Part shown: positions 12,930 through 24,929 of the stretch, piece by piece
Numbering within the stretch: the first letter of the stretch is position 1
Layout of the letters: every line of letters starts with the position of its first letter
Origin: Sipunculus nudus
Taxonomy: Eukaryota; Annelida; Sipuncula; Golfingiida; Sipunculidae
DNA length: 64,000 nt
Direction: 5' to 3'
Assembly: GCA_026874595.1 (NCBI GenBank)
Contig: CM049320.1
Coordinates: 29,002,714-29,066,713 of the forward strand
Position numbers and translations under genes: made by a program
Notes under the pieces: model-generated
What the model was told of the DNA's origin: nothing
What the model saw: only the letters and a program-made list of their open reading frames with translations
Databases searched by the model: none

Positions 12930-13334
12930 TTTAAACATATTGTTATGCTGATTTTCACGATCTGTGCACAAAAGAAGATCACATTCTTTACAAAAGCTTA
13001 TTGCTGGCACTTTGTTCTTTTTGAAAAGACAAATTCCACAATTATCTTAGACACCAGAAAGTTCCTCAAGCATTTCGCTGAACTGCTTTAGTTTAAAATC
13101 GAGAGGAAGGCCCTTGACACCCTCTTCTGGAATGATGGTTTCTGCTTTGCACAAGGGACACTGGAGGCATTTGTTAATTTCGCTGACATCGCACTGCTCT
13201 AAACAACTCTGACAGAAAGTGTGTAAACATCTGAGGGAGCGTGGATGGCGTTCCACCGTATTCTCCAGACAGACGGGGCAGATCAGAAGATCAGATCTGT
13301 TTTGGCGTTGTTCTTCGGGTGTGGCCGTTGCCAT
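12930..13334 (-). pseudogene. Truncated TRIM-NHL (type 2) gene: RING and part of B-box 1
   Basis: The start codon is at 13334, preceded on the - strand by an acceptor-like TTTGTTGCAG ending at 13341, six bases before the ATG. The RING is complete: ICPVCLEN, then RCLHTFCQSC, then CPLC, followed by the GVKGLPLDFKLKQF linker typical of TRIM proteins. In the 37.5-kb paralogue the frame continues into B-box 1. Here a TAA stop (13047-13049) interrupts it just before the first B-box cysteine, after which the same frame still reads CGICLFKK and ISFCKECD. At 12929 the homology ends in the 1.78-kb repeat. The B-box 2, coiled coil and propeller are missing. Translated as is, it would give a RING-only protein of 95 residues. 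I judge it a pseudogene by stop and truncation; a short RING product remains possible. Confidence 0.82.
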
Positions 13335-13350
13335 GTTGATCTGCAACAAA

Positions 13351-16203
13351 GGACTATTTCTCTGCATTGAATACGGAAACATTGTTATCAAACATACCTC
13401 ACCATATTTTTCTATTTTGTAATGTATATTATACTAGCTGAAAAACCTGCTAAAAGGGTATTTTATCAAGGTTGAATTAAATGTATTATCATTTTTTTTA
13501 ATGCTAAAAGTGAAAATGAAATATGATTTTTAGTGGAATACAGTATCAATAAGATACGTACAAATATTTTTACATTTAATTTGTAGAGCTGTGACAAGAT
13601 ATGGCAATAAATTAACGGTATGTTCACCATGAAAACCTGGTCAGTCATGATGTTTAAATTTGCAAACCTTTGACTGCTTATCATAGTTAGTCGTATAGGG
13701 GAAACCTTGACGTAAGATATGAAAGGTGAGTTAAATGTATTTTATAAGGGAGGAGGCTGTTTATAAAGAAAGAAAAGGGAATACGCATACCTCGTTAGTA
13801 ACAGAAGCGGATCCAAGGGGGTCAAAGTGTCCGGAGGCCCCCCCCCCCCCCCCCCGAGCCTCCGCAACATTTTTAAGGGTTTTCTGGCCAATTCATGCGG
13901 GTCTGAACCTCCTCCATCCCCCTTGGCGGACATGGGACTTATTTATGGTTTTGTAATAAATCCTCCTGGATTGGACACCTCCTTTCCCTAGATCATGGAT
14001 CTGTCCTTGATTAGGCAGTCCCATCCTTCTGACAATGTGCGGTGATATGACACTTCAATTGAAACCTATTGTCAGTAGGTATACGTCAGATGTAGGAGAG
14101 ATTAGAAATCGTAAATAATGTGTTTTGTAGGGACTAAATGAATTATTCGAGGTGTGGAAAACCACTCAAAGTAAGGAATAATGTGTTTTGTAGGGAAACT
14201 CATGCACGTGCCTTCTTGAATAGTTTACATGATAATTTCAGAAGTTTTGAAGATGTAAATGCAAGGCGGTAGTGCAGCGGCACTAGGTGTGGTCATTGCA
14301 ACATTATGCAAAAGAATTTCCTGGATGAGTAGGGGGGGGGGGTATTATCGATTTTTGCATGCTGACATAAGAAATGAGTGCCAAGGGATTGAGAGTCACT
14401 TGTTTTGGCATATTTACCGACCATGCAAGTGTGTCGGTGACTGGGTCAAATGTCAGGCCAACTTGCTTAAATCCGTCACCGACAGTAAGGGTTATCCAAT
14501 TGTCCAACAAACCTTAATCTTGTGCAGGAGGTTGATTGTGTCACACGCCTGTGTTGTTTATGTCCAACCCACCTTCCGCACAGGGCAAAGATCTATTGAG
14601 TGATTTGAGACGTATGATAGGCCCCTACAATTGCTAGTTCACCCGACACGCTAATTCAGCGGCTTTGGAGCAACCACTGTATACAAACATGGCGGACCAT
14701 ATGCACCCGAACCACTCGGACTTTCTCGGCAGAATGTGTATTTTCCCGAGACCACCCGAAGATCAGGAGAGGCGTTTGACCCAGAATCATACCCATTAAC
14801 CAAATACGTGCGTGTTTAAACCGGGTGCGCGTGGTACATGAATCACACCAAGAAGACACCGATAATGCGCAGCAATGTAGTTTCCCGGGTTTTTACAATT
14901 TTTTAATAAAAAAATAAACACAATCAATGTTGTCAATGCTTGCTCTATATTTGCATCATTGACCTAATTTTATTTTAATTTACAAATCTAAAGCGCTCAA
15001 TTTCGACACAGAGCGTGCTGTGTGAATTAATTCGCGCAGGACGTTTATCCTTGATTTTCACAGATACCTCCTGTGTGGAGAATGGGCGCAGGCATACCAG
15101 TTTTTTCCGTAGGCAGTTCGGCTGTTTTTGGTGGTAACCCTGACGCAATTAAAAAAAAAACACACACAAATCACTAAAATAATGTGAACATAAAAAACTA
15201 TTTATTATCATATCATCGAAAATACTACTGGAAAATAAATGTTAAAATGAAGTATAGCACGGTGTAATAGGCAACGCGGTTTTAGAGAACATTAAGGAAA
15301 AAACGTGAACAAATCCCTTTTATAAGTATAAGATTAACATGGATTCGTATATAGGGATTTAATTTTAATGCATTATGACCTATTTCTTGAGTTTATATTT
15401 TGTATCAATTCGAAAAATATATTCAACATTTTAGGTGACATATGGCTCTTCTGGTTTGTCCATAATTTATGGCTTGGACCCTCAGTTATGGCAAGATATG
15501 ATAAGCTGCTGTTTCTAAAATATTTAGGTCCTTAAAAAATGTTTAATATATTTTATTTGTTACTCATTTTATTTGGTCAATGCGATAAATTACAAAGCCC
15601 CGAGTGAGAGGACAGCATTCTCATAATAAAAAAATTCACAAACACAAACTATAGGTTTTCAGTTTATTTTTATATAAGGAAGCGCCATCTTCCGGTCCTC
15701 CGCGGAACTGATATAAAGTATTTATATGCAAGAAAACCGATGTATGTGATTGCTTAGAAAAAAAAGAGAAAAATTCAAACCCCATACTTCTACCCTGTTT
15801 AAAGTGTATAAGATATTCTACAGTCGTACTAAAAATGTGAATACATTATCAAGGTCTAACTGACAACATACACATTAAGTTACTGCTGTGTGATCCGATA
15901 CCATTTCGATTTTACGCGAGTGCCAGTATTAATGAGGCCATTAATACATAATAGCCCATCTTTTTTTTTTAAACTCTGGGTTGAAGTTATACAGAATGAA
16001 TGGGTACGTTTCACGTATCTGCAGTGTGACCACCAGCTGTACCGTAACTGTATTGGTTATTTCGAGCGCGTCACCAACTTCCTGGTTACCACAAGACACG
16101 TTGGGTTTGGGTTTGTTAATCACATATCGTGCTTCAGTATGTCTGCTTGTTCCTCACCTCAGTCCTGTGGCGTAAAATTACGTATTAAAGTATGTTTGCT
16201 TAC
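13351..16203. other. Spacer, probably the first intron of the 13.3-kb TRIM fragment
   Basis: On the - strand this lies between the candidate donor at 16198-16203 and the acceptor at 13341. It holds an interspersed-repeat-like piece at 13790-14010 with a hairpin-flanked poly-C tract, a poly-G run at 14332-14342, and a moderately GC-rich stretch at 14390-14880. In that stretch the + strand has a 36-codon frame from a strong-context ATG at 14689 (ACAAACATGGCGGAC), which I do not recognise. The rest is AT-rich with nothing identifiable. Confidence 0.45.
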
Positions 16204-16420
16204 TGAGAAACTCAGCTGAACTTATCCAGTGTTTGCAGTCAATAAGCAGCAGCTTCGGTCACAGCATGTGTTGCAAGGTTTCCTCTTTCACCTTCCCAAG
16301 ATGTAGCGCTGTGTATCTATGCAAACCAGTGGTGCTGAACCTAACAAATAAGAGTGAGCAAAGTTCGGTCTCGGAAACACGTGGTTCAGTACTTGCATGT
16401 ATACATAGTCCATGGGCTAA
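16204..16420 (-). other. Candidate 5' non-coding exon of a type 2 TRIM gene
   Basis: On the - strand the block ends in CTCA followed by GTAAGC (16198-16203), a good donor. Two other places in the window show the same layout: 22798 (GTAGCAG then GTAAGT) and 42426 (CTCATT then GTAAGT). All three have AGCTGAACT (+ strand) next to the donor and a second shared segment around CAAGGTTTCCTCTTTCACC (16276-16294). A partial copy without the donor begins at 11151. The next acceptor-like site downstream on the - strand is at 13341, six bases before the TRIM ATG. No transcript evidence; the far edge is a guess. Confidence 0.45.
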
Positions 16421-18026
16421 GAGGGGTCACCGTGCACCCCCTCTGGGATTTTATGACATAGGTATTTTTAGATCCCCAAGTATGTCCAATTAATGAATTA
16501 AGATGTTAACATTGATTATTTTAGGATACACGACGTTTTTAGGCCATTTAAAGACAACCGTGTCTTTAAGCACGGCACCCGCGGACAGGTAACCTTGATA
16601 AGGGGGTAGGGGTAGCTCGCTTAATATTTGACATATTTACTTCAAATAAACTGCATTATGTTTGCAAATAGTGGGGCAAAGTCACGGACAACAAAAAACA
16701 TATGAATGTATGATATATTTTTGTTGTTTAAGCACTAGTTACTATACTTTTAAAATATTCAAAAAGAACATTGAATTTAATAGCATTTTCTTTCATTTTT
16801 CCCACCAGTAGATTATTTTCGAGATGATGTTGCATTTCTAAATTTCTAGTGCAATCATACATTAGTTCCTGACATTATTACAAATTATGTTGATAAAATT
16901 ATGAATATTTGACTATAAACACCTGCAATTAATCACCCATTGTTAATTCTAATTTATGGTATCTCTTGTTTATAAGACGGATGTGGTGTCCCAAGTTCTC
17001 TCCAGTTGCATTAATTTTCACTGTGATGTTTCCTAGATACTATGAATTGTTATTTGTCTGAACCTGAAGGTGTTCATTGGTTTTAAAAATGATGGAAACC
17101 CTTTCTTGAGCCATTTTTAACATATGATATTTACACAAAAATAATCATATTTAAGCCATAACATAAGAAGGGTTATCGTGCCCCCCCCCCCGTGATTTTA
17201 TGACATAGGTATTTTTAGACCCCAAAATATGTCCAAATTAATGAATTAAGGTGTTAACGTTGATTTTTTTGGATACACTACCTTTTTAGGCCATTTAAAG
17301 ACAACCACGTTTTTAAGACCGGCATCCGCGGAATGGTAGCCTTGATTAGGGGGTAGGGGTATATAAATGCTTATAGCTCGCTTAATATTTGACATATTTA
17401 CTTCAAATAAACTGCATTGTATCTGCAAATACAAAGAAAATTCTCTGATGAAAATAATTTGATCAGTGTTTATTTAAATTTGTTGATAAAGCAATTAATT
17501 ACGATATTAACAAAAACGTGAAAGAATATTGAATTTAATAGCTTTTTCTTTATTTTTCCCCCGACAAAAATTTTGTTCTGGATGATTTTGACATTTCTAA
17601 AATTCTAGTGCACAAATACATTAATTTTTGACAGTTTTATAGATCCTTTTGATAAAATTTTGAATATTTAGCCATATGCACATGCCGTGGATGACCCATC
17701 CATTCTATTGTACCCTTTGTATATAAGATAAATGTGATGTTCCTGTCGAGATGTACTTGATTTTTATTGTGATGCTTCCTTAATACTATAAATACTGTTT
17801 TTCCTGAACCTGAATGTGTTTATTGGCTTTAATAATAAGAAGAGCTCTCTCTGAAACAATATATGAACACAATAATAATCACAAATAATAATTATATGAA
17901 ATTTCTTTTAAATAGAAAATCAATCTGTTATACTGATTCATCTGAAATATTGTGATGAATTTGTCCACAAAAATGGAAGACCAAACATTAACAATTTACT
18001 TACTGTGAAGCTTAGTGCATTAGGCC
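16266..18026. repeat. About 1.76-kb repeat of two direct units, copy 2
   Basis: Matches 11151-12929 along its whole length with small differences, for example a shortened first unit at about 16610-16620 and a shorter poly-C at 17181-17191. The first unit starts at about 16445 and the second at about 17193. The hairpin arms are intact in unit 1 (about 16552-16573) and mutated in unit 2. To its right the sequence departs at CATTAGGCC, the same point at which copy 1 meets the TRIM fragment. Confidence 0.82.
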
Positions 18027-21000
18027 CGTATACAGCATAAGTAGCGTCTTGTACCACAATATCAACACAAGGTTTCAAGTCATGCCAAAAGGAGAAAGAA
18101 CAGGAAGGTATATGCAACTGTTTCAATTATTATACAAAATCAAAAATTGCGGCGTATATACAGCTTAATAACATAATTTGGTGTCGCTTGATTTTTTTAT
18201 TTATTTATTGACATGATTTGCATACTGTTGTTACAATTATATTATGACTGAGTCATACGTTATATTTAAACTCGTTATATTTAAATGCCTTACTATGTCG
18301 CTTTCAGATTTTCTTGCAAGGAAACATACTTGATAGTTTAAATGTATATTGATGGATCGGAGTGAACACTTTTTATGATTTCTTTTCAATGCGATCGTAA
18401 GTAGTGGAAGGACATGGTATAGGAGTACATGTATTAACAGCAGCGAGAAAGCAGAGGAGCGGGTATCGGGGGGGGGGGGGGGGGGGGGGACCAAATATGT
18501 GCTATTCATTGGGAAATATTTTATATCATACGTATGATATCTGAGTGTAAAAATTACGAAAATTGACGGAGTAAACACAGAGAAGCTATGGTTTCTAAAC
18601 AAAAATGGAAAAAGTCTGTGCCCTTATATTCGACACAGTATAAGTGCACAGATACCATTGAGATTACTACTAAATATACAATCTCTGACGTCTGCATCCA
18701 AGTGTAGTATATATTTTTGTTTTATATACTTTATTTTATATCGGTATAGCTCAGCTTCTGCAAAATGATGTTGTAGACATATAAAAATGGCATTTGATTT
18801 CACTTGTTTATGGCACCTTTTCAACAGAAATGGGTTTTATATATATCCCAATGAAAATTCGAGAGGATTCATCCTCTATCTCCTAAGCATTTTCGTCTTA
18901 AATAATTCGTTATTGGAATTCTTCAAATTCAGTGCTTACTTCTGAAATTATAAAACGGAAGACCATAGACATCATATTGCCTTTTAGCAGTTAGATAAAG
19001 AAAAATCAGTCATTCGCGTTTATACTCAAGACAGACTTTAAGACCTTAAACCTCGGAATGATTCAATATGAATATTGGAGTTTTCATTCATGAAGCGAGA
19101 TTAAAGTGTCTGCTAATGATTTGGTAAAATATCCTTAACCTTAAAAGTACAATTAAGCTTGAGCATGACACAATTAATTTCGCTTAATTAATCCTGTACA
19201 CCCGCCTTCTTATGCCTGTCCTCAAAATACGTGTTTTTATGAAAAATCAATAAGATTTCAGTCCTTAATTCTGGAGTTATAAAAATTCAACGAACATGCA
19301 TTTGTTCGTAAAGTTAATGAAAAATGGACCCCTTATTTCCCCGGGAGAGGTTGAGGTTATGGAATCCCAATCAAAAATTCAATGCTCAATCATTCAAGGC
19401 TATGTATACAAGTAGGACATTAAAGCCTAACGTTTTTAAAGCATTCCATTCGACTGTCAGGAGACATTGTTAGGAATCCGCTTCCTAGTTTATGGTGTAG
19501 TTTAATATAATTTAGAGATAGGTGATATAAAAAATGCCAGTGTTTCTTTATAGTCCCTGCATACACATCCACTAATATGCACACAATGCCTTCTTGGGAG
19601 TATATATATATATATTACTTATTTATTTAAATCCTCGCCTGAAGTATCATTACAATTTTCATTCAAACTAATATTCAATGCTGATAAAATTACATTGCAA
19701 CAGCCCCAGTATATGTCTTTATTTGATGTCCGCCAGAATTATTAACTGGTAACCGTGATCCACATAATATGATTTTTTCTGAAGGAATATTCGGTATTTT
19801 AAAGAGATAATATTTTTGTCCTAAGAAGAGACCATTGTCAGTCAAAGGTGCTAAGAGAAAAGTGCAAATTTCTGAAATATGGAGAATGTTTATCCCACTT
19901 GCATGCACAGATGTTACTTATTTTAGCCGCTTATGTTCTGGTAATCTGAGTTCACCTGTGATGCAAGCATCCAGTTGGTGAAACATGAACCATAACCCTC
20001 AGCTAAAATTAATATATTGCCTTGGTTCACGGACCACACATCACATTTTCACCAGGAAGCATCACTGGTGATCCTTGGTATTGACAGAGGTATGCGTGTT
20101 ATTTTAAATGCTATTTATATACACTTTATACGAATTGATACTTAAAAATAGTAAACCAATAGAAAATGTGCAATAAAGGCAGACGCTTCCATGTTAGGTA
20201 TTACGAAATGTACATTACCCCATTTTGAAATTGGCCAAAGGATGTATGTCACAATATGACAGAAAGGAATACAAGGTATTGAACTTTTATTAGTCCACAG
20301 AAAAATAAAGCTAAGGACCCCAAGGCAAGAGATGGTCAATAGAAAACATTCAGGCCACCGTTGATATGTGCATTACAGAAAAGAAGCAAACTTACTACCA
20401 CCACATAATCTAACAGATATATTTACTATTTCTTATAAATAAAAAAATGAATTGTCTCCTTCTGAAAACACGACTGGGAAAGTGTTGCTCGGGAATACTA
20501 TGTATGTAATAAGAGGTCGTTAACTAAAATAAAATAAAAGAATCAAGCAGTAGAAGATAGGTAATTATGCATGATAATTGAAACTTGCCTAAAAATTTGT
20601 AGCGGACACTTTTCCTTATTGCTTGCTTTACAAGACTGGTGCACTTGGCCGAGACTTTTCAGGAATCCCAAGGTAACTGAATTATCTAGTTACAAAGGAC
20701 AAATAAGGTCATGAGGAAAACAAACATCACAACATTTAGGAAAGGTTAACATAACACTGGTAAGTGCTTATACTTGGAGAAAGTCTGATATCCTGACATT
20801 CAAAATGATCGGGATAAAGAGTTTACTAGTGTTTATACCCTTAGTTTTAAAACAATGAAAATTTATGGTATGAGGGAAGCGTCACGGTGACGTACATCGA
20901 GAGAGGAACACCGAACTCCTCTTATACATGTCATAAAATGGGTGATCAAAACTGAATAACATTATATCATTCATTGATTTCTACTTAATTTTATTTTGTT

Positions 21001-21098
21001 TAAATGTTTCCAGGACTGACAAGGGCTTATATATTCATAAACTATAACTTCAGAAAAGTCAACATTATCTTGTAAAATCATAAACGGCGAAAGCTGTT
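18027..21098. other. Spacer without a recognisable gene
   Basis: AT-rich. It contains a G-run of about 20 at 18469-18489 and a short (TA)n at about 19600. On the - strand at about 19690-19760 a frame includes NNSGGHQIKTYTG, which recalls an NHL repeat, but the match is too short to call. Nothing else is recognised. Confidence 0.45.
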
Positions 21099-21512
21099 TA
21101 TTTGAAGTAAACATGTCAACACCCTTATCAAAGCTACCTGTCGCGGTTGTTGTGCGTAATGACGCGGTTGTCTCTCTCTCAGTTCCATCAAAGGGTAGTG
21201 TATCCTAAAATAATCAATTTTATCAGCTCAATTCATTAACTGAATATATTTTGGGATCTAAAAATACCTAGATCATAATATATTAAGCGAGCTATAAGCA
21301 TTTACATACCCCTACCCTCTTATCAAGGTTACCTGTCCGCGGGTGCTGTGCTTAAAAACACAGTTGTCTTTAAATGGCCTAAAAACGTAGTGTATCCCAA
21401 AATAATCAATGTTAACATCTTAATTCATTAATTTGACATACTTGGGGATCTAAAAATACCCATGTCATAAAATCCAACGGTGACCCCTCCTAGCCCATGG
21501 ACTATACATAAC
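21099..21512 (-). repeat. Inverted partial copies of the 11.2/16.3-kb repeat unit
   Basis: Read on the - strand, 21281-21512 repeats the start of the unit at 11310-11540 (GGTATTTTTAGATCCCCAAG, GACAACTGTGTTTTTAAGCA, GGGTAGGGGTATGTAAATGC). 21099-21280 is a shorter, more diverged second unit in the same orientation. The element therefore occurs in both orientations and as single units, as expected of an interspersed repeat family. Confidence 0.75.
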
Positions 21513-21701
21513 TTGGTATCTTGTACACGTCGCCGTGGTCCCTTCACTATCGCCACAGAAAACCGCCCTGGATCCAGTTCCACCCACCAACCCTCTCTCT
21601 CTCTCTCTCTCTCTCGCTCTGTGTGTGTGTGAGTCTCGGTAATAATAATGAGCCTGATACCTTCTCTCAGTATAATATATATATATATATATATATATCT
21701 A

Positions 21702-21751
<50 letters not shown>

Positions 21752-22797
21752 AGTTTAAGACGTACGCTTAAAAACTTGATGAAAAATGTTAAAAATATTA
21801 AATATTTAGACAATATAAAACCGTTAAGAAAAAACAGTTTTTCTTTAGTATGTAACCATTCTTATTCCTATTTATACTTGATTTTATGTTTCGATCGCAG
21901 TTTTTATTATTTTATTTATGCATTTTAAAACAAGCTAAAAATGTAAATATTTGAATAATAAAATTGACACCATGTTTCTTAGGTTTCGCAGGAAGGTGAA
22001 GAACAAAAATGTTTATGATGTCACTTTTTTACAAAGATAATTATTAATAACGAATTTGCTAAAATTATGCGCTCCTACACGTTACCGAAAATTTGTGCAT
22101 CGAAAACTACGAAAACGGAGATAACTAAGAAAAAATCCCTATCAGATCACAGGCAGATCCAAGCTTTGAAAACAGGAGTGGTCCAACCCACCTTTAATGG
22201 ACGACAGCTTCTAAATACACCAGCGGCGCAGCTATTAATGTGAGTAGGCGCAAATTACAGCAATTTTAATGAGGTATGTCAGATAAAAATGTTGATGGAG
22301 AATTACATAAACATGGGTGTTTTGTGGTTAGGACTTCGCGGAATAAGTAACAGTTTAAGCAAACGCATGTGAATTGTGAAATATTTACCAAAGGGTTTTT
22401 CTTAAAAAATAAAAAAAAAATATTTTAAAGTTTGACGACTGGGACAGGTAGGCTAAGTTCCGGCTGTCCGTCATGGCCTAAATTTGAAGGCGCTCGTTTT
22501 GAGAAGAAACGACATAGGTCTGGCGAAAGGCTGAATTCTTGGCCTACAAATGAAATCCGCATTACTGTTTATCTAGGTGTAAACCTATATACCGTAATTG
22601 TGAGTTTAGATGGTGTGAATCACCAGCCCATCTTTACTTTAGTCAAAATAAGCCATTATCTTTCACCTCCTGTTTGAAGTAATACTGGGTGAACCATCAC
22701 CTTTCACGCCAACTTGTCATCAATTTCCTTAACTCGGCGTGTACTAATGGCTTTGTTCGATGACGGACACTGGTCATGCATCAGTAATGTTACTTAC
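21513..22797. other. Spacer with (CT)n and (TA)n microsatellites
   Basis: (CT)n with (GT)n lies at about 21595-21630, and an interrupted (TA)n at 21676-21748. The rest is AT-rich. A locally GC-richer part at 22430-22620 has an open + frame with no recognised domain. Confidence 0.5.
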
Positions 22798-23045
22798 CTG
22801 CTACAATATGTTTACTCACAGAGTCACTAAGCTGAACTTGTCCCGTGTGTAAAGTAAGCTTTGGACAGAGAATTTCATTTGTTGAATATATACAAGCAGG
22901 CAAGGTTTTCCCTATTTTCCCAGAATGACCCAGATGTAATGCTGCACGTGGTATTGTATCTATGCACTTCACTGGGGCTAATTCAACGCGTGAGTGCATG
23001 CGATCAATGGTCGGTCTCGGATTCACGTTGTTTTAAAAGGTCAGT
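22798..23045 (-). other. Candidate orphan 5' exon of a type 2 TRIM gene
   Basis: On the - strand it ends GTAGCAG followed by the near-perfect donor GTAAGTAAC (22789-22797). It shares AGCTGAACT next to the donor and the AAGGTTTTCC...TGTATCTATGCA segment with the blocks at 16204 and 42426. Downstream on the - strand no type 2 coding exon of its own is left before the unit at 16.2 kb, so it would be an orphan. Not confirmed by any transcript. Confidence 0.42.
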
Positions 23046-23105
23046 ATTTTGTATGCACAAGTTGCTGTGGCCCCTTTTGCCAAAAAAGTCGCCTTTGATC
23101 CAATG

Positions 23106-23146
<41 letters not shown>

Positions 23147-23718
23147 AATAATATTATATTGTTTATTGACCGTACCGCGTAGGCCCCAATTTTATTAAGT
23201 TTGGGGTTATTACAATTATCATTTTTCAGAACCTACTTTATACAAAGGATTCTAATGTGTGAAAATGCTGTTAAAATATATTTTTTTTATATATTTCGCT
23301 TGCACTGCTGTTAAAGTAGTCCTCTGGTGAGCGAGCTGCATACCATTCTCACAGAAACACATTCATCACAGAAGTTATATAGTCTGCAAAACGTATAAAG
23401 CTAATATCATCCAACATGCATGTAAGCATTGATTTCACAGAGGACTGTTTTGGATTAAACAGTATTTCACACAAGCCATCGTACCTAACATTAAAATGAT
23501 CAACATATGCAATTTAAGCACTCTCTTTTGAGTTCCGAGGCCTGTTATTTTACAGGTTTATTTTCTCAGCCCTACATTTTGGTTCTGAGTTTAAATCAAA
23601 TATAATCAAATTAAATAAAAATCAGAATATATTTTTAAAACTTCAGTGAAACTGACCTTGGTAAAATATGAGCCATGGTATGTATGTTTATATATATGTA
23701 TATATATATGTAATGTAT
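23046..23718. other. Spacer with (CT)n(CG)n and short (TA)n
   Basis: (CT)n changes into (CG)n at 23107-23147. TATATATATGTATATATATATG at about 23690-23711 directly precedes the type 1 TRIM pseudogene and stands where its RING start should be. Confidence 0.6.
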
Positions 23719-24623
23719 CACTAAAGAGGACGAGGGTGGATGGAATATCTAGTTTGTAAAACACCAAACGTACTCCCTGTTAATGGCAGTAAAGGTTTAC
23801 CACGTGACTTTAAAATGAAACAAATACTTTATAGAGGGGCCTGGACGAAATGAGGGATGTATTTATTGTTAAGGCGAGTAATGAAAGCATTCTAATTTTA
23901 TCAGTGATGTGAGCAATATTTATGTAAGGTCTGAGCATATGCTTTTTCCAGATCGTTTCCGTGAGCTTTGTTATCGTTCTTGGGCACTGGCGACATACTA
24001 CTCTTTTGAGTGTAAATGCTTTTCATGCGCTACCTGCAACCAAGGGAACCATGCCATTCACAAGAAAAATGTCCTCCCCAGCGACAAAGCTATCCGCATT
24101 ACTTTTGAGGCCTTCCGAAATGTAAAGCATGAAATAGAAACCATTGCCATTGATTTTGATCGACAGGTAAAACAGAAATAAAAGATAACTGAATCTATAA
24201 ACAATGTTGCAAAGAAGATAGAAAGTGCATGGGAGGCTAAAACAGAAAATAATTGACCAGAACAAGACGACATTGTCAGAGGACCTTAATAAAACGTGTA
24301 GAGCCAAACAAAAATGTCTCTGAGTATCAAATTGTTCCACATGAGACACGTGAATCCCTGCAAATCCTGGACAACATGTCTGTGGAGGAAATTGTAAAAA
24401 GTTTTCAGGATGGTTAGATGTATTAAAGGACAAGCTTCGGCATGCAAGTGCAGCTTCGCCTAAAGTAAAGATTCCAATATTGGAAATTTCGACTGGTCAG
24501 GTTGGGAAACTTATTTATTCTAAAGGTATCATGGGGATCTTGTTTATGTTCGTCATTATTTGCTTAATATCAACTATTGCTAGCGAAATAATTAACACAT
24601 TTTTTTGCTTCTTGTGTAGATAA
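23719..24623 (+). pseudogene. Type 1 TRIM (RING/B-box/coiled-coil/membrane anchor) pseudogene
   Basis: Homology to the intact gene at 59520 starts inside the RING, at the RGRGW segment shared with the 45.6-kb paralogue. The first six RING ligands are absent, and a TA-rich tract sits there instead. The next RING ligand is Tyr (EYLVC), as at 45.6 kb. The linker GLPRDFKMKQ follows, then a region broken by stops and frameshifts. A readable B-box 2 region (23909-24180) has two likely zinc cysteines changed (CYRSW and YYSFEC). After a stop at 24178-24180 the coiled coil continues with at least one frameshift. The C-terminus from about 24480 is well kept: TGQVGKL, then about 30 mostly hydrophobic residues ending FFCFLCR and TAA at 24621-24623. 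Clearly dead; useful because it shows the anchor is ancestral to this type. Confidence 0.85.
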
Positions 24624-24929
24624 TGTTCTGAGATTTTTCTCTTTCACTGGTTGCAAAATGAAAAGGGCAAATTCAACTTTGGAACTTGAAAACGACCGAT
24701 TAAAAAGTTTTATCTATCTCTGGTATACGTTAACTTTTGCCACTGCGTCTGACCAATATATTTGGAGCTTTTTTGCGGCGTCACTGCGTTATTTTTTTTA
24801 AATTTAATTTCACTCTACCTGTACGTGTGCTTTTCATTAAAGTATCACTATTCATATCACCTACTGTAAGTTAAAACATGTGACATCTGACATGTTAGAT
24901 CCGATATTTGACACTCATCGTATATGTAC

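Noticed and set aside
19690-19908. - strand frame ending NNSGGHQIKTYTG, like an NHL repeat
   Set aside because: Only about 15 residues resemble the type 2 tail, and the preceding residues do not align with the propeller.
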